Source: Desulfurivibrio sp044068515
Lineage (GTDB): Bacteria > Desulfobacterota > Desulfobulbia > Desulfobulbales > Desulfurivibrionaceae
Direction of reading: 5' to 3'
Length of the DNA: 64,000 nucleotides
Assembly (NCBI RefSeq): GCF_044068515.1
Contig: NZ_JBIPKI010000001.1
Span: 1 to 64,000 of the forward strand
Shown here: positions 53,744-62,486 of the stretch, in pieces
Position numbering within the stretch: position 1 is the stretch's first letter
How the letters are laid out: each line of letters begins with the position of its first letter
The notes under the pieces: generated by a model
Told to the model about the DNA's origin: nothing
The model's input: the letters and a program-made list of their open reading frames with translations, nothing else
The model's database searches: none
Translations under genes and position numbers: made by a program

Positions 53744-54531
53744 GCAGTCCGATCATTAAATTCGAATCGGTCAGCAAGTCTTTTGGTCGCCAGAAGGTGC
53801 TGGACGCAGTAGATTTTTCCATCCTCGACGGCCGGACCACGGTGATCGCCGGGGCCAGCGGCCAGGGCAAGAGCGTGGCTCTGAAGCTGATTCTGGGCCT
53901 GCTCAAGCCGGACTCCGGCCGGGTGCTGGTGATGGGCAAAGATATCGCCCGGATGCGGGGCCGGGAACTAAACGAACTCCGGATGAATTTCGGCGTTCTC
54001 TTCCAGGGCTCCGCCCTGCTCGACTCGCTGACCGTTTTTGCCAACGTGGCCTTGCCCCTGGAGGAAAGAACCGATCTGGGCGATGACGAGATCAGGTCCA
54101 AGGTCCTCACTACTCTGGAGCAACTGGGGCTGGCCGGTCACGATGATAAATATCCGGCCCAGCTCTCGGGCGGCATGAAAAAGCGGGTCGGCCTGGCCCG
54201 GGCTTTGATGCTGCAGCCGGAAATCATGCTTTTCGATGAGCCGACCACCGGCCTTGATCCTGAGAAAGCGATGGAGATTTACCAGCTTTTTCTCGAAACC
54301 CAGCAGAAATTCGGCTACACTTCGGTGATTGTCAGTCACGATATCCCCAAGATCTATAACCTGGCCGACCAGGTGATCATCATGGGCAACGGCAAGGCCA
54401 AGAACTTCGCCAGCCCGGAGGATATCCAGCGCAGCGATGATCCGGAGATCCGGGAATTCGTCCGGATCACCATGGGTAATATTTATCTGAGCAGAGACCT
54501 GGAAAACCATTATGAAAAGAGCAAACCTTGA
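53740..54531 (+). CDS. mlaF: Phospholipid ABC transporter ATPase MlaF
   Basis: A 263-residue ABC ATPase: Walker A-like GASGQGKSVALKL near residue 38 (Gln in place of the more usual Gly/Ser), Q loop FQGSALLDSLTV, signature LSGGMKKRVGLARAL near 143, Walker B MLFDEPTTGLDP. The LSGGM signature and FQGSALLDS are typical of MlaF. Its last 20 bases overlap mlaD. Confidence 0.95.
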   Translation: MSSPIIKFESVSKSFGRQKVLDAVDFSILDGRTTVIAGASGQGKSVALKLILGLLKPDSGRVLVMGKDIARMRGRELNELRMNFGVLFQGSALLDSLTVFANVALPLEERTDLGDDEIRSKVLTTLEQLGLAGHDDKYPAQLSGGMKKRVGLARALMLQPEIMLFDEPTTGLDPEKAMEIYQLFLETQQKFGYTSVIVSHDIPKIYNLADQVIIMGNGKAKNFASPEDIQRSDDPEIREFVRITMGNIYLSRDLENHYEKSKP

Positions 54532-54958
54532 CCTGGTGGTGGGGCTCTTCGTCCTGGCCGGCTTTTTCTCCTTTGTCTACCTCTCGGTCCAGTTGGGCGA
54601 GTTTTCCCCTTTTTCCATGAAGAGGCAATACCAGGTCCAGGCTGAGTTCGGCAGCATTTCCGGCCTGCGCCGCGGCGCGGTGGTGGAGATTGCCGGCGTC
54701 AGCGTGGGCCGGGTGGCCAGGATCGACTTAAGCGACCGGCAGCGTGCCCTGGTCACCATGTACATCGACTCCGGCGTGGAGTTGAGCGAGGATTCCATCG
54801 CCTCCATCAAAACCCAGGGCATCATCGGCGAAAAGTATATCAGCATCAGTCCGGGCGGTTCGGACCTCTTGCTGGCCGATGGCGACTGGTTGATGGAAAC
54901 CGAGTCCGCCCTGGATCTGGAGGAGTTGGTCAGCAAGTATATTTTCGGCGGGGTATGA
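54512..54958 (+). CDS. mlaD: MCE-domain substrate-binding protein MlaD
   Basis: A 148-residue protein with one N-terminal helix (about 7-25) and a single MCE domain: VQAEFGSISGLRRGAVVEIAG is split here as FGSISGLRRGAVVEIAGV, then GRVARIDL, then IKTQGIIGEKYISISPGGS. MlaD hexamers form the lipid pore on MlaE. Length is close to the usual 150-180. Confidence 0.95.
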   Translation: MKRANLDLVVGLFVLAGFFSFVYLSVQLGEFSPFSMKRQYQVQAEFGSISGLRRGAVVEIAGVSVGRVARIDLSDRQRALVTMYIDSGVELSEDSIASIKTQGIIGEKYISISPGGSDLLLADGDWLMETESALDLEELVSKYIFGGV

Positions 54959-55003
54959 CCGCGGCCGGCTTGTTATAATTGCGAGGCTTAAGGGTTGGGC
55001 TCG

Positions 55004-56335
55004 ATGGGCACGAAGGGTAGGGGCAAAAAACAAAACCGGAGCCTGCGACTGGGGCTGGGACCGGTTCTGGTGGTCATGTTCTGCGGCTTGGCCTGGGGGC
55101 TGGGGCCGGCGGCTACCGCCTTCGGTTCGGCGGGAGCGACCGGGGCGGAAAAGGGAGAATTCCATGATCCCTGGGATTACGACCCCTGGGAAGATGATCC
55201 CTGGGCGGATGAGCATTCAACCCTGGCGGATCCCCTGGAACCGATGAATCGCGTCTTTTTCGCGTTCAATGATCGGCTTTACATCTTGGTCCTGGAACCG
55301 GTGGCCAGCGGCTATGCCAAGGTCCTGCCCGAGGATATCCGTTTGTGTGTGCGCCGGTTCTTCCGCAATCTGACCGCCCCGATCCGAGTGGTCAACCATC
55401 TGCTCCAGGGCCAGTTGCAAGCCGGCGGCAGCGAGTTGGCTCGCTTCGCGATCAATACCACCATCGGCGTTGCCGGTTTGGCCGACCCTGCGGCCGACAG
55501 TTTTGGCATCAAACATCGTCACGCTGATCTGGGTCAAACCCTGGGAATTTATGGCTTCGGTGACGGTTTTTATATCACCTGGCCGCTGCTGGGGCCTTCG
55601 ACCCTGCGGGACTCGGTGGGAATGGCGGGGGATGCCCTGGTCAATCCTCTTTATTATATCGCGGCCTCGGATCCCCGGGCCGGCGCCGCGGTTTATGGGG
55701 GCCGGACCGTTAATACGGTTTCTCTCCATCTGGGTGAATACGAGCGGATGACCGAGGCCGCTTTTGATCCTTATCTGGCGGTGCGGGATGCCTATTGGCA
55801 ATACCGCCGCAACCAGGTTCAACGGCGCGACCGGGATGGGGACGCGCCGGCCATATTCAGTACGGCGCCGGAATTCACCCCGGCCCGGGAAAGACCCGTT
55901 CTGGCCGCTGAAACTGGAGCAGGGCCCGGCGCGCCAGGGGCCGGCGGCGAGCAAACGCAAGCCGTGGCAAGGGGTGCCGGCCTGGATGGGGCCAGGTTGG
56001 CAGGGGCCGGCGACGGATCTCAAGCAGGCACCATGACCGGGGCAGCGGCAATGGCCTGGTCGGGTTTGGCCTCCGGCGATTGCCCCGCCGACAACTACTT
56101 CATTCACGTCGGGGCCTTTGCCGATCATAAGCAGGCGTTGGCCTGGCTGGCCACCCTGGACATCGATGAGATCAAGGTCTGCCTGGTGATTCATGCCCGG
56201 GATGACTACTATTTTTACGGGTTGATGATTCCGGCCGGGGATGATTTCCCGTCGGCTAAAGCAAGGGAGCGGCACCTGGCCGATCGTGGTGCCCCCGGCC
56301 TGCTGGTAACCACTTTTGCCCCAGCGGCCCGCTGA
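55004..56335 (+). CDS. mlaA: MlaA-family outer-membrane lipid-transport protein with C-terminal SPOR-like domain
   Basis: A 443-residue protein. The MlaA (VacJ) domain runs about 75-285: DPLEPMNRVFFAFNDRLY, RRFFRNLTAPIRVVNHLLQG, FAINTTIGVAGLADPA, DLGQTLGIYGFGDGFYITWPLLGPS. Then comes a low-complexity Gly/Ala/Pro linker (about 290-360) and a C-terminal SPOR-like domain (YFIHVGAFADHKQALAWL). MlaA normally ends after the first domain and is a lipoprotein. Here the signal (about 17-45) has VVMFCG, whose Phe before the Cys does not fit a lipobox, so a signal-peptidase I site is as likely. The ATG at 55004 has AAGGG upstream; TTG at 54995 is less likely. Confidence 0.9.
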   Translation: MGTKGRGKKQNRSLRLGLGPVLVVMFCGLAWGLGPAATAFGSAGATGAEKGEFHDPWDYDPWEDDPWADEHSTLADPLEPMNRVFFAFNDRLYILVLEPVASGYAKVLPEDIRLCVRRFFRNLTAPIRVVNHLLQGQLQAGGSELARFAINTTIGVAGLADPAADSFGIKHRHADLGQTLGIYGFGDGFYITWPLLGPSTLRDSVGMAGDALVNPLYYIAASDPRAGAAVYGGRTVNTVSLHLGEYERMTEAAFDPYLAVRDAYWQYRRNQVQRRDRDGDAPAIFSTAPEFTPARERPVLAAETGAGPGAPGAGGEQTQAVARGAGLDGARLAGAGDGSQAGTMTGAAAMAWSGLASGDCPADNYFIHVGAFADHKQALAWLATLDIDEIKVCLVIHARDDYYFYGLMIPAGDDFPSAKARERHLADRGAPGLLVTTFAPAAR

Positions 56336-56364
56336 GATTGATCATAAATCGTGGCAAGGAGTTG

Positions 56365-57030
56365 ATGGTGTTGAAAGCAAAGAGTTGTTCGCCGGATATT
56401 TTTTTTCGCAGCTTCACCCTGTTTTTTGCCCTGTTGCTGACTTGGGTCTGGCTCAGCCAGGCCGCGCCGGTCCGTGCCGCCGTCCCCGAGCCCAAGGAGA
56501 CGGTGGCCGCAGCCGTGGATAAAATTATCGGGATTCTCACCGACCCGGAACTGGCGACCCCGCAAAACCGGGAAAAACGCTATCGGCTGGTGGTGGCCAC
56601 GGTGGAGGAATTTTTCGATTTTGCTGAAATCTCCATGCGCACCCTGGGGCCGCGTTGGCGGGAACTCGACGATGGCGAGCGTCGCCGGTTCATCGAGCTC
56701 TTCAAACAGTTTCTGCAAAAAAACTATATCGACCGGGTGGACAGTTATAGCGGCGAGGAAGTAGTGGTCAAGGACCAGGAAATTCGCGAGGATCGCCGGG
56801 GCAACCGCTTTGCCATGGTCAATACCGACTTTGTCATGAAAAGTCAGACGGTTCCGGTTAATTACCGGCTGCTGTACAGAGGTGGCAACTGGCTGGTTTA
56901 TGATGTTGACATCGAGGGGGTCAGTCTGGTGCGCAACTTCCGGTCCCAGTTTGAGCCTTATTCCTTTGCCGAACTGATCCGCCGGATGGAGAAAAGCATC
57001 GCCACCGGCAAGGATCTCGAGGAGCAATAG
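56365..57030 (+). CDS. mlaC: Periplasmic phospholipid-binding protein MlaC
   Basis: A 221-residue MlaC/Ttg2D protein. Signal peptide about 10-38 ending PVRAA, then the MlaC fold: FFDFAEISMRTLGPRWREL, FIELFKQFLQKNYIDRVDSY, VPVNYRLLYRGGNWLVYDVDIEGVSL cut here to NWLVYDVDIEGVSLV. It ferries phospholipid between MlaA and MlaD. AAGGAG lies three bases before the ATG at 56365 and six before the following GTG, so GTG at 56368 is possible. Its stop touches the next gene. Confidence 0.93.
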   Translation: MVLKAKSCSPDIFFRSFTLFFALLLTWVWLSQAAPVRAAVPEPKETVAAAVDKIIGILTDPELATPQNREKRYRLVVATVEEFFDFAEISMRTLGPRWRELDDGERRRFIELFKQFLQKNYIDRVDSYSGEEVVVKDQEIREDRRGNRFAMVNTDFVMKSQTVPVNYRLLYRGGNWLVYDVDIEGVSLVRNFRSQFEPYSFAELIRRMEKSIATGKDLEEQ

Positions 57031-57032
57031 TG

Positions 57033-57518
57033 ATGGACGCTCCCCTTTCCGCCGCTGCTGATCCGGCGCCTTTGGCCTCTGACCACAAGAAAGCCGTCTC
57101 CGTTCTGGCTTTTCTCGAGCCGGAAGAGGCCAACCGTCTGGCGGCCCTTTGCCGGCAAGAGGTTCTGGCCGCCGGCGAGGTGGTTATGGCCGACGATAAG
57201 CCCGGGGAGTTTCTCGCTTTTGTCATCAACGGCAAACTTGCGGTGAAAAAATCGACGGTTTTTCCCGGTCGTTTCATCCTGCTGGCGGAAATCGAGCGGG
57301 GCGGCATGGTTGGTGAGGGAGCAGCGGTTTGCGGTGACGGGCACGGGACCACGGTGGTGGCGGTGGAAAAAACGAGGCTGCTGATTTTGGACCGGCAGCA
57401 GCTGCTGCGACTGTTCAGCGAGGATCAGGTCCTGGCGCAGAAGCTGCTGACCAGGATTATCCAGGTGCTGCGCCAGCGTCTGCGCAGCGCCGGTGAACGC
57501 CTTTCATGGATCCTCTGA
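57033..57518 (+). CDS. Cyclic-nucleotide-binding-fold protein, probably not binding cAMP
   Basis: A 161-residue stand-alone CNB (cupin-like) domain (about 25-130): VLAFLEPEEANRLAALCRQE, GEFLAFVINGKLAVKK, MVGEGAAVCGDGHGTTVVAV. The place of the phosphate-binding cassette has GEGAAV but the conserved Arg that grips the cyclic phosphate is not where expected, so nucleotide binding is doubtful. No DNA-binding domain. GAGGAG is eight bases before the ATG. It follows mlaC by two bases, so it is probably part of the mla transcript. Confidence 0.75.
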   Translation: MDAPLSAAADPAPLASDHKKAVSVLAFLEPEEANRLAALCRQEVLAAGEVVMADDKPGEFLAFVINGKLAVKKSTVFPGRFILLAEIERGGMVGEGAAVCGDGHGTTVVAVEKTRLLILDRQQLLRLFSEDQVLAQKLLTRIIQVLRQRLRSAGERLSWIL

Positions 57519-58087
57519 GGAACCGCGGCCGGCTTTTATTTTCCCGATTGGGCCGCCAATTAAAAGCAGCCGGTATGGTATCGTCCCACCGCCGGACGGC
57601 GGCCGGCCTTCCTATCCTGGTCCGGCTGGCACTGCTCTATGCCCTGCTGGTTTTCCTTCCCACCTTTTATTTCAGCCTCAGTCGGGAGCTGGCCCTGCCG
57701 GCCCAGCTGCTGTTGCTGGCGGGAGCGTTTGGGCTGGGTGGTCTTTTTGGGCTGGCGGTCACCCTTGGGGACCGAGTGCTGTTGCCGGCCACGGCTTACC
57801 TGCGGCGGGCTGGGCCCGCCTTCGTGGCTCCCTTTCTGCTTTTCTTTGCCTATATCATCGGCTATACCCTCATTTTTTCAGGCCTGGTCGCCCATCCACT
57901 GGGCCTGGTAATTGCCCGGACAGCTGCCGACCCCGCTCTGGCCCAGGAATACCGGCTTTTCAGTATGAACTTCGCTCTCTTGCTGGCCCTGCTGTCCTGG
58001 CTGGCCGCCCAGCGCCGTTTGGGGGGTAAAGTCTTGGAGTTTTCAGGAAGCTGGCGGGAAAAGGCCCGGGACAAGGAAACTCCTTGA
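57506..58087 (+). CDS. Uncharacterised membrane protein
   Basis: I do not recognise this 193-residue protein. After a basic N-terminus there are four likely transmembrane helices (about 37-57, 66-88, 104-128, 150-168) and a basic C-terminal tail (WREKARDKE). The start at 57506 overlaps the previous gene by 13 bases; an ATG at 57575 is an alternative. It is the last gene of the mla run. Tight linkage suggests a link to envelope lipid traffic, but nothing in the protein proves it. Confidence 0.65.
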   Translation: MDPLRNRGRLLFSRLGRQLKAAGMVSSHRRTAAGLPILVRLALLYALLVFLPTFYFSLSRELALPAQLLLLAGAFGLGGLFGLAVTLGDRVLLPATAYLRRAGPAFVAPFLLFFAYIIGYTLIFSGLVAHPLGLVIARTAADPALAQEYRLFSMNFALLLALLSWLAAQRRLGGKVLEFSGSWREKARDKETP

Positions 58088-58153
58088 CAGAATGGTCAAA
58101 TATTCTATATTTGCCCGTTTTGGTATTTTCATCGAATTGCCGTCTCTGCCGCC

Positions 58154-58678
58154 ATGTTGATCAGGTTTGATAAAATTCCGCCCCAAGGGCTGGCTTTCGA
58201 GATCGTGGACCAGTCGTGGTTTCCTGGTCATGAACTCAAGCACCATGGAACCCCCCGGGCCCAGGTTACCCTGGACCGTGACGGGGAGCGGGTAATTATG
58301 GCGGGCAGTCTGGAGGCAACGGTCGAACTGGTCTGTGACCGCTGCCTGGAGTCCTATCGCTGGCCCTTGAGCAGCCGGTTCAGCTTGAACCTCGAGGTTG
58401 CCCCGGCCATCGCGGAGGAGCAGGCGGGAGGGGAGCGCGAACACTCCTGCCGGGTTGAGGAAATGGACACCGTTTACCTTACCGAGGATCTGGTGGATGT
58501 CACCGACCTGCTGGCGCAGCAGCTTTATTTGAGCCTGCCGTTGAAGCATCTGTGCCGCGAGGAGTGCCGAGGCCTCTGCCCCGGCTGCGGGGCGGATCTC
58601 AACCGGGGTGTCTGCCGTTGCCCTAAAGAGGCGGGGTCTTCCCCTTTCGCCGTCTTGCGGAACTGGAAGTCATCTTGA
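58154..58678 (+). CDS. yceD: YceD family protein (DUF177)
   Basis: A 174-residue DUF177 protein. The conserved blocks are ELVCDRCLESYRWPL (first Cys pair) and the C-terminal CREECRGLCPGCGADLN with its zinc-type cysteines. The family affects 23S rRNA accumulation in E. coli and maize and nearly always precedes rpmF, as here (160 bases upstream). Confidence 0.9.
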   Translation: MLIRFDKIPPQGLAFEIVDQSWFPGHELKHHGTPRAQVTLDRDGERVIMAGSLEATVELVCDRCLESYRWPLSSRFSLNLEVAPAIAEEQAGGEREHSCRVEEMDTVYLTEDLVDVTDLLAQQLYLSLPLKHLCREECRGLCPGCGADLNRGVCRCPKEAGSSPFAVLRNWKSS

Positions 58679-58838
58679 GGGATATTTTAAGGCCATCAAG
58701 GCCGGCCGCCTCTCCGGCGGCGGCTGAAGCGGCCGTTATTCTGCCAAACGGAAGCGGGAAAAGGCCAGCGAAGGTTTTTCTCTTTTCCGGTTTTATCGTT
58801 AAATAGCTGTAATTTTGAATAATCTGGAGGTTTGAAAA

Positions 58839-59021
58839 ATGGCCCTGCCGAAAAGAAGACATTCCCATTCCCGGACCAGGACCCGCCGGGCCCATGATGC
58901 TCTCACCGCCCCCGGGGTTTCCAAGTGCGCCGAATGCGGAGAACCCAAATTGCCCCATCGCCTCTGCCCCGGTTGCGGTTCCTACAAGGGCCGTTCGGTG
59001 ATCAAGCTTGACGAAGAGTAA
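58839..59021 (+). CDS. rpmF: 50S ribosomal protein L32
   Basis: A 60-residue L32 with the standard start ALPKRRHSHSRTRTRRAHDA and zinc-binding CAECGEPKLPHRLCPGCG. TGGAGG lies ten bases before the ATG, in an AT-rich patch that may carry a promoter. plsX starts ten bases after the stop. Confidence 0.97.
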   Translation: MALPKRRHSHSRTRTRRAHDALTAPGVSKCAECGEPKLPHRLCPGCGSYKGRSVIKLDEE

Positions 59022-59031
59022 CTGAGTCCGC

Positions 59032-60102
59032 ATGGCCGGCAAGCTGCGCATTGCCCTGGATGCCATGGGCGGCGACCGGGGCCCCGAGGAGATGGTCGCT
59101 GGAGCGGTTCTGGCGGTAAGCCAGAAAGACGTGGCCGTTACCCTGCTGGGAGACGAGGCCCGGATTCGGGCCGCCATGGTCCCCCATCGTCTGCCAGCGG
59201 AGATCGCCAGCCGCCTGGAGATCGTGGCCACCACCCAGGTGGTGGCCATGGATGAGTCGCCTTTTGAGGCGATCCGCCGGAAGAAGGATTCCTCGATCGT
59301 GCGCGCCTTTGCCCTGCACAAGGAGGGCAAGGTGGACGCGGTGGTAAGTGCCGGTAATTCCGGGGCTACCATGGCTGCAGCCCTTAAGTATCTCGGCCGT
59401 CTGAACAACATTTCCCGCCCGGGGATCGCCAGTGCCTTTCCCACCATGAAAGGGCCGGTGGTGATGATGGATGTCGGCGCCAACGTCGATTGTCGGCCCC
59501 GTCATCTTTTTGAATTCGGGGTTATGGCCGCCGCCTTTTCCCGGGTGCTGTTCAATATTGAACGGCCCCGGATCGGCCTGCTCAGCATCGGCGAAGAGGG
59601 GGGCAAAGGTAATGTCCTGGTCAAGAAGTCCCACCAGCTTTTTCAGCAAAGCTCCCTGAATTATATCGGCAACGTTGAAGGCCGGGAAACCTTTAAGGGC
59701 GATGTCGATGTCATTGTCTGCGACGGTTTCGTCGGCAATGTCTGCCTAAAGCTCAGCGAGGGCTTGGCGGAAGTGGTCATCGCCATGCTCGGCGATGAAA
59801 TCAAAAAGCGGCTTTCCGCCAAGATCGGTTATCTGCTGGCCCGCGACGCCTTTGCCGCCTTTCAACGCCGGGTCGATTACGCCGAATATGGCGGAGCCCC
59901 CCTGCTGGGACTCCAGGGGGTCGGAGTGGTCTGTCATGGACGCTCCAACGACGTGGCGATCATGAATGCCATTCGGGTGGCGGCCGAAATGGTCCGCAAC
60001 CGGGTTAACGACCATATTATTGAACTGCTGGCAGCCGACGGCTTTCTGGTTCGCGTCGCCGAGGCGGCTGACGATGAAAACGGGCCCGGAGCGGCCGGAT
60101 GA
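59032..60102 (+). CDS. plsX: Phosphate acyltransferase PlsX
   Basis: A 356-residue PlsX, which makes acyl-phosphate from acyl-ACP for phospholipid synthesis. Blocks: IALDAMGGDRGPEEMV at the N-terminus, VSAGNSGATMAAAL, GLLSIGEEGGKGN, and CDGFVGNVCLKLSEG. Standard length. It overlaps fabH by four bases. Confidence 0.97.
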   Translation: MAGKLRIALDAMGGDRGPEEMVAGAVLAVSQKDVAVTLLGDEARIRAAMVPHRLPAEIASRLEIVATTQVVAMDESPFEAIRRKKDSSIVRAFALHKEGKVDAVVSAGNSGATMAAALKYLGRLNNISRPGIASAFPTMKGPVVMMDVGANVDCRPRHLFEFGVMAAAFSRVLFNIERPRIGLLSIGEEGGKGNVLVKKSHQLFQQSSLNYIGNVEGRETFKGDVDVIVCDGFVGNVCLKLSEGLAEVVIAMLGDEIKKRLSAKIGYLLARDAFAAFQRRVDYAEYGGAPLLGLQGVGVVCHGRSNDVAIMNAIRVAAEMVRNRVNDHIIELLAADGFLVRVAEAADDENGPGAAG

Positions 60103-61091
60103 AGCGGGCCGTGATTATCGGCACCGGGTCGGCCCTCCCTGCCCGGGTGCTGACCAACGCCGAGCTCGAGGGGATGGTGGAAACCTCCGATGAGTGGATC
60201 ACCGCCCGCACCGGCATTAAAACCCGGCGGATTGCCGGGGCCGGGGAAAAGACTTCGCAACTGGCCGCCGCCGCCGCCCGGCGGGCTCTGGCCCTGGCCG
60301 GCCTAACCCCCGAGGAGCTTGACCTGATTCTGGTCGGGACCATCACCGCCGATATGACCATGCCTTCCTGCGCCTGTCTGGTGCAGAAGGAGCTGGGGGC
60401 GGTCCGCGCCTTCGCCTTTGATCTCAATGCCGCCTGCTCCGGCTTCCTCTATGCCCTCGATGTTGCCGACAAGTATATCCGTAGTGATCCCGACCTCAAA
60501 ATTATGGTTATCGGCGCTGAAACCCTGTCCAGCCGGGTTGACTGGCATGACCGCAATACCTGCGTGCTCTTCGGAGATGGCGCCGGAGCCTGCGTGGTCA
60601 CCGGAGCTGAGAGCAACGGCAACCACCAGCGGGGCTACCTGGCCGCCAAGCTTTACGCCGATGGCTCCCTCTGGGAGTTGCTCCATCTGGAAGGGGCCCC
60701 GGGGCACAATCCTGACCTGCCGGGGGCCGCTCTCACTGCCCACCCCAGCATCAGAATGTACGGGCGCGAGGTTTTCCGCCACGCTGTCCGGGCCATGGCC
60801 GACGCCGTCGGCAAAGTGCTGGCTGACCAGGGCATTACCCCCGCACAGTTGAGCCTGGTTATTCCCCACCAGGCCAATATCCGGATTATCCGCAGCCTCG
60901 CCGAGCACCTGGCTCTGCCCCTGGAAAAAGTCTATGTTAATGTGGACAAATATGGTAATACATCGGCGGCCACGATCCCGATCGCCTTGGACGAAGCCAA
61001 TCGCCAGGGCCGCTTGGCCGCGGGTGATCTGTTGCTGCTTTGCGCGTTCGGCGGCGGCTTTACCTGGGGAGCATCGCTGATCCGCTGGTAG
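60099..61091 (+). CDS. fabH: 3-oxoacyl-ACP synthase III (FabH)
   Basis: A 330-residue condensing enzyme that starts fatty acid synthesis from acetyl-CoA and malonyl-ACP. Catalytic Cys in NAACSGFLYAL near residue 113, His in VIPHQANIRII near 255, Asn in KYGNTSAATIP near 285. plsX-fabH is a classic pair. fabD, fabG and acpP, which often follow, are not here. Confidence 0.96.
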   Translation: MKRAVIIGTGSALPARVLTNAELEGMVETSDEWITARTGIKTRRIAGAGEKTSQLAAAAARRALALAGLTPEELDLILVGTITADMTMPSCACLVQKELGAVRAFAFDLNAACSGFLYALDVADKYIRSDPDLKIMVIGAETLSSRVDWHDRNTCVLFGDGAGACVVTGAESNGNHQRGYLAAKLYADGSLWELLHLEGAPGHNPDLPGAALTAHPSIRMYGREVFRHAVRAMADAVGKVLADQGITPAQLSLVIPHQANIRIIRSLAEHLALPLEKVYVNVDKYGNTSAATIPIALDEANRQGRLAAGDLLLLCAFGGGFTWGASLIRW

Positions 61092-61334
61092 CAAAAATCC
61101 GGAACCCCGGATCTCCAGGGGATCAGGCCTCGGCGATCGAGCCTGAGAGGCACGCCTGGGACCGCACGCTATCCCGATAAATCAAAGTGTTATGATTGGT
61201 TAGACGCTGCGGGGAGTTGGCCTTTTTGGGTGTTTTTACTAGAGACGAGCATGGTCAGATGGGCTGAACGGGGCCGGTTGACCATCAGGGATTGAATTGC
61301 GGCCGGCGGCTGCATCAGGACAAAGGAGGAAGTA

Positions 61335-62486
61335 GTGGACTATTTTCTCAGTGAAGAGCAGGAAATGATCGTTGATGTGGCCCGGCGGATCACCGATGAG
61401 ATGATCATCCCGCAACGGGCCCATTTTGATGAAACCGAGGAATATCCCCGCGAGATCCTCAACGCTCTGGCTCAGGCCGATCTTTACGGCCTTTATATTG
61501 CGGAAGAATACGGGGGATTCGGCGGCGGCAGCTTTGAAATTGTTCTGGCCCTGGAACAGGTGGCCCGGGGCTGTACCGGGATGGCCACCGCCTTTGCCGC
61601 CAGCGCGCTCGGCGCTTATCCCATCATCATTTCGGGCAGCGAGGAGATGAAGCAGAAGTACCTGCCGGAGATCGCCTCCGGCAAGCGTTTCGCCGCTTTT
61701 GCCCTCACCGAGTCGGGAGCCGGCAGCGACGCCTCCGGCATCCAGACCACCGCGGTTCAGGACGGCGATCATTGGGTGCTCAACGGCACCAAGCAGTGGA
61801 TTACCAACGCCGGCGAGGCTGGAATCTACACGGTAATTGCCATCACCGACCGCAAGCGCGGGGCCCGGGGGGCCACCATGTTCGTGGTCGAGGATACCGA
61901 CCCCGGCTTTTCCGTCGGGCCTAAAGAAAAGAAAATGGGCATTCGCTGTTCCTCAACCCGCGAGGTTATTCTGAAGGATTGCCGCATTCCCGCCGACCGG
62001 GTCATCGGCCGGGTGGGAATGGGGTTCATTACCGTAATGAAAACCCTTGATGTTTCCCGGCCCGGCATTGCCGTGCTCGGCGTTGGTCTGGGTCAGGCGG
62101 CCCTGGATGAGGCGGCTCGTTACGCCAAGCAACGGGTGCAGTTCGGCAAACCTATCATTTCCTTCCAGGCGGTGAGCCACATGCTGGCCGACATGGCCAT
62201 CCAGGTTGAGGCTGCCCGGGCCCTGGTCTATGCCGCCTCCCGCCACATCGATGCCCATCGCGACCAGGCCTCCAAAGCCGCCTCGATGTGCAAGGTTTTT
62301 GCCACCGATGTGGCCATGAAGGTAACGGTGGATGCGGTCCAGGTGCTGGGAGGTTACGGCTTCATGCGTGAGTATCCGGTGGAGAAGATGATGCGTGATG
62401 CCAAGATCCTCCAGATCTATGAAGGCACCAACCAGATCCAGCGCAATGTCATCGGCCAGGAACTGAACAAGGAGTACACGAAGTGA
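61335..62486 (+). CDS. Acyl-CoA dehydrogenase
   Basis: A 383-residue flavoenzyme that forms the alpha-beta double bond of acyl-CoA and passes electrons to Etf. Blocks: EEYGGFGGGSFEIVLALEQ, AFALTESGAGSDASGIQT, QWITNAG, VQVLGGYGFMREYPVEKMMRD, and the catalytic base in IYEGTNQIQRNVIG near residue 364. The Glu position suits short/medium chain (butyryl-type) enzymes. Start is GTG at 61335 after AAAGGAGG. etfB follows with one base of overlap. A 243-base gap to fabH, with short hairpins at 61097-61112, separates it from fatty acid synthesis. Confidence 0.93.
   Translation: MDYFLSEEQEMIVDVARRITDEMIIPQRAHFDETEEYPREILNALAQADLYGLYIAEEYGGFGGGSFEIVLALEQVARGCTGMATAFAASALGAYPIIISGSEEMKQKYLPEIASGKRFAAFALTESGAGSDASGIQTTAVQDGDHWVLNGTKQWITNAGEAGIYTVIAITDRKRGARGATMFVVEDTDPGFSVGPKEKKMGIRCSSTREVILKDCRIPADRVIGRVGMGFITVMKTLDVSRPGIAVLGVGLGQAALDEAARYAKQRVQFGKPIISFQAVSHMLADMAIQVEAARALVYAASRHIDAHRDQASKAASMCKVFATDVAMKVTVDAVQVLGGYGFMREYPVEKMMRDAKILQIYEGTNQIQRNVIGQELNKEYTK

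Noticed and set aside
54974..54979. TATAAT just before mlaA as an internal promoter
   Set aside because: No acceptable -35 lies 16-18 bases upstream, and mla genes are tightly packed, so chance occurrence is more likely.
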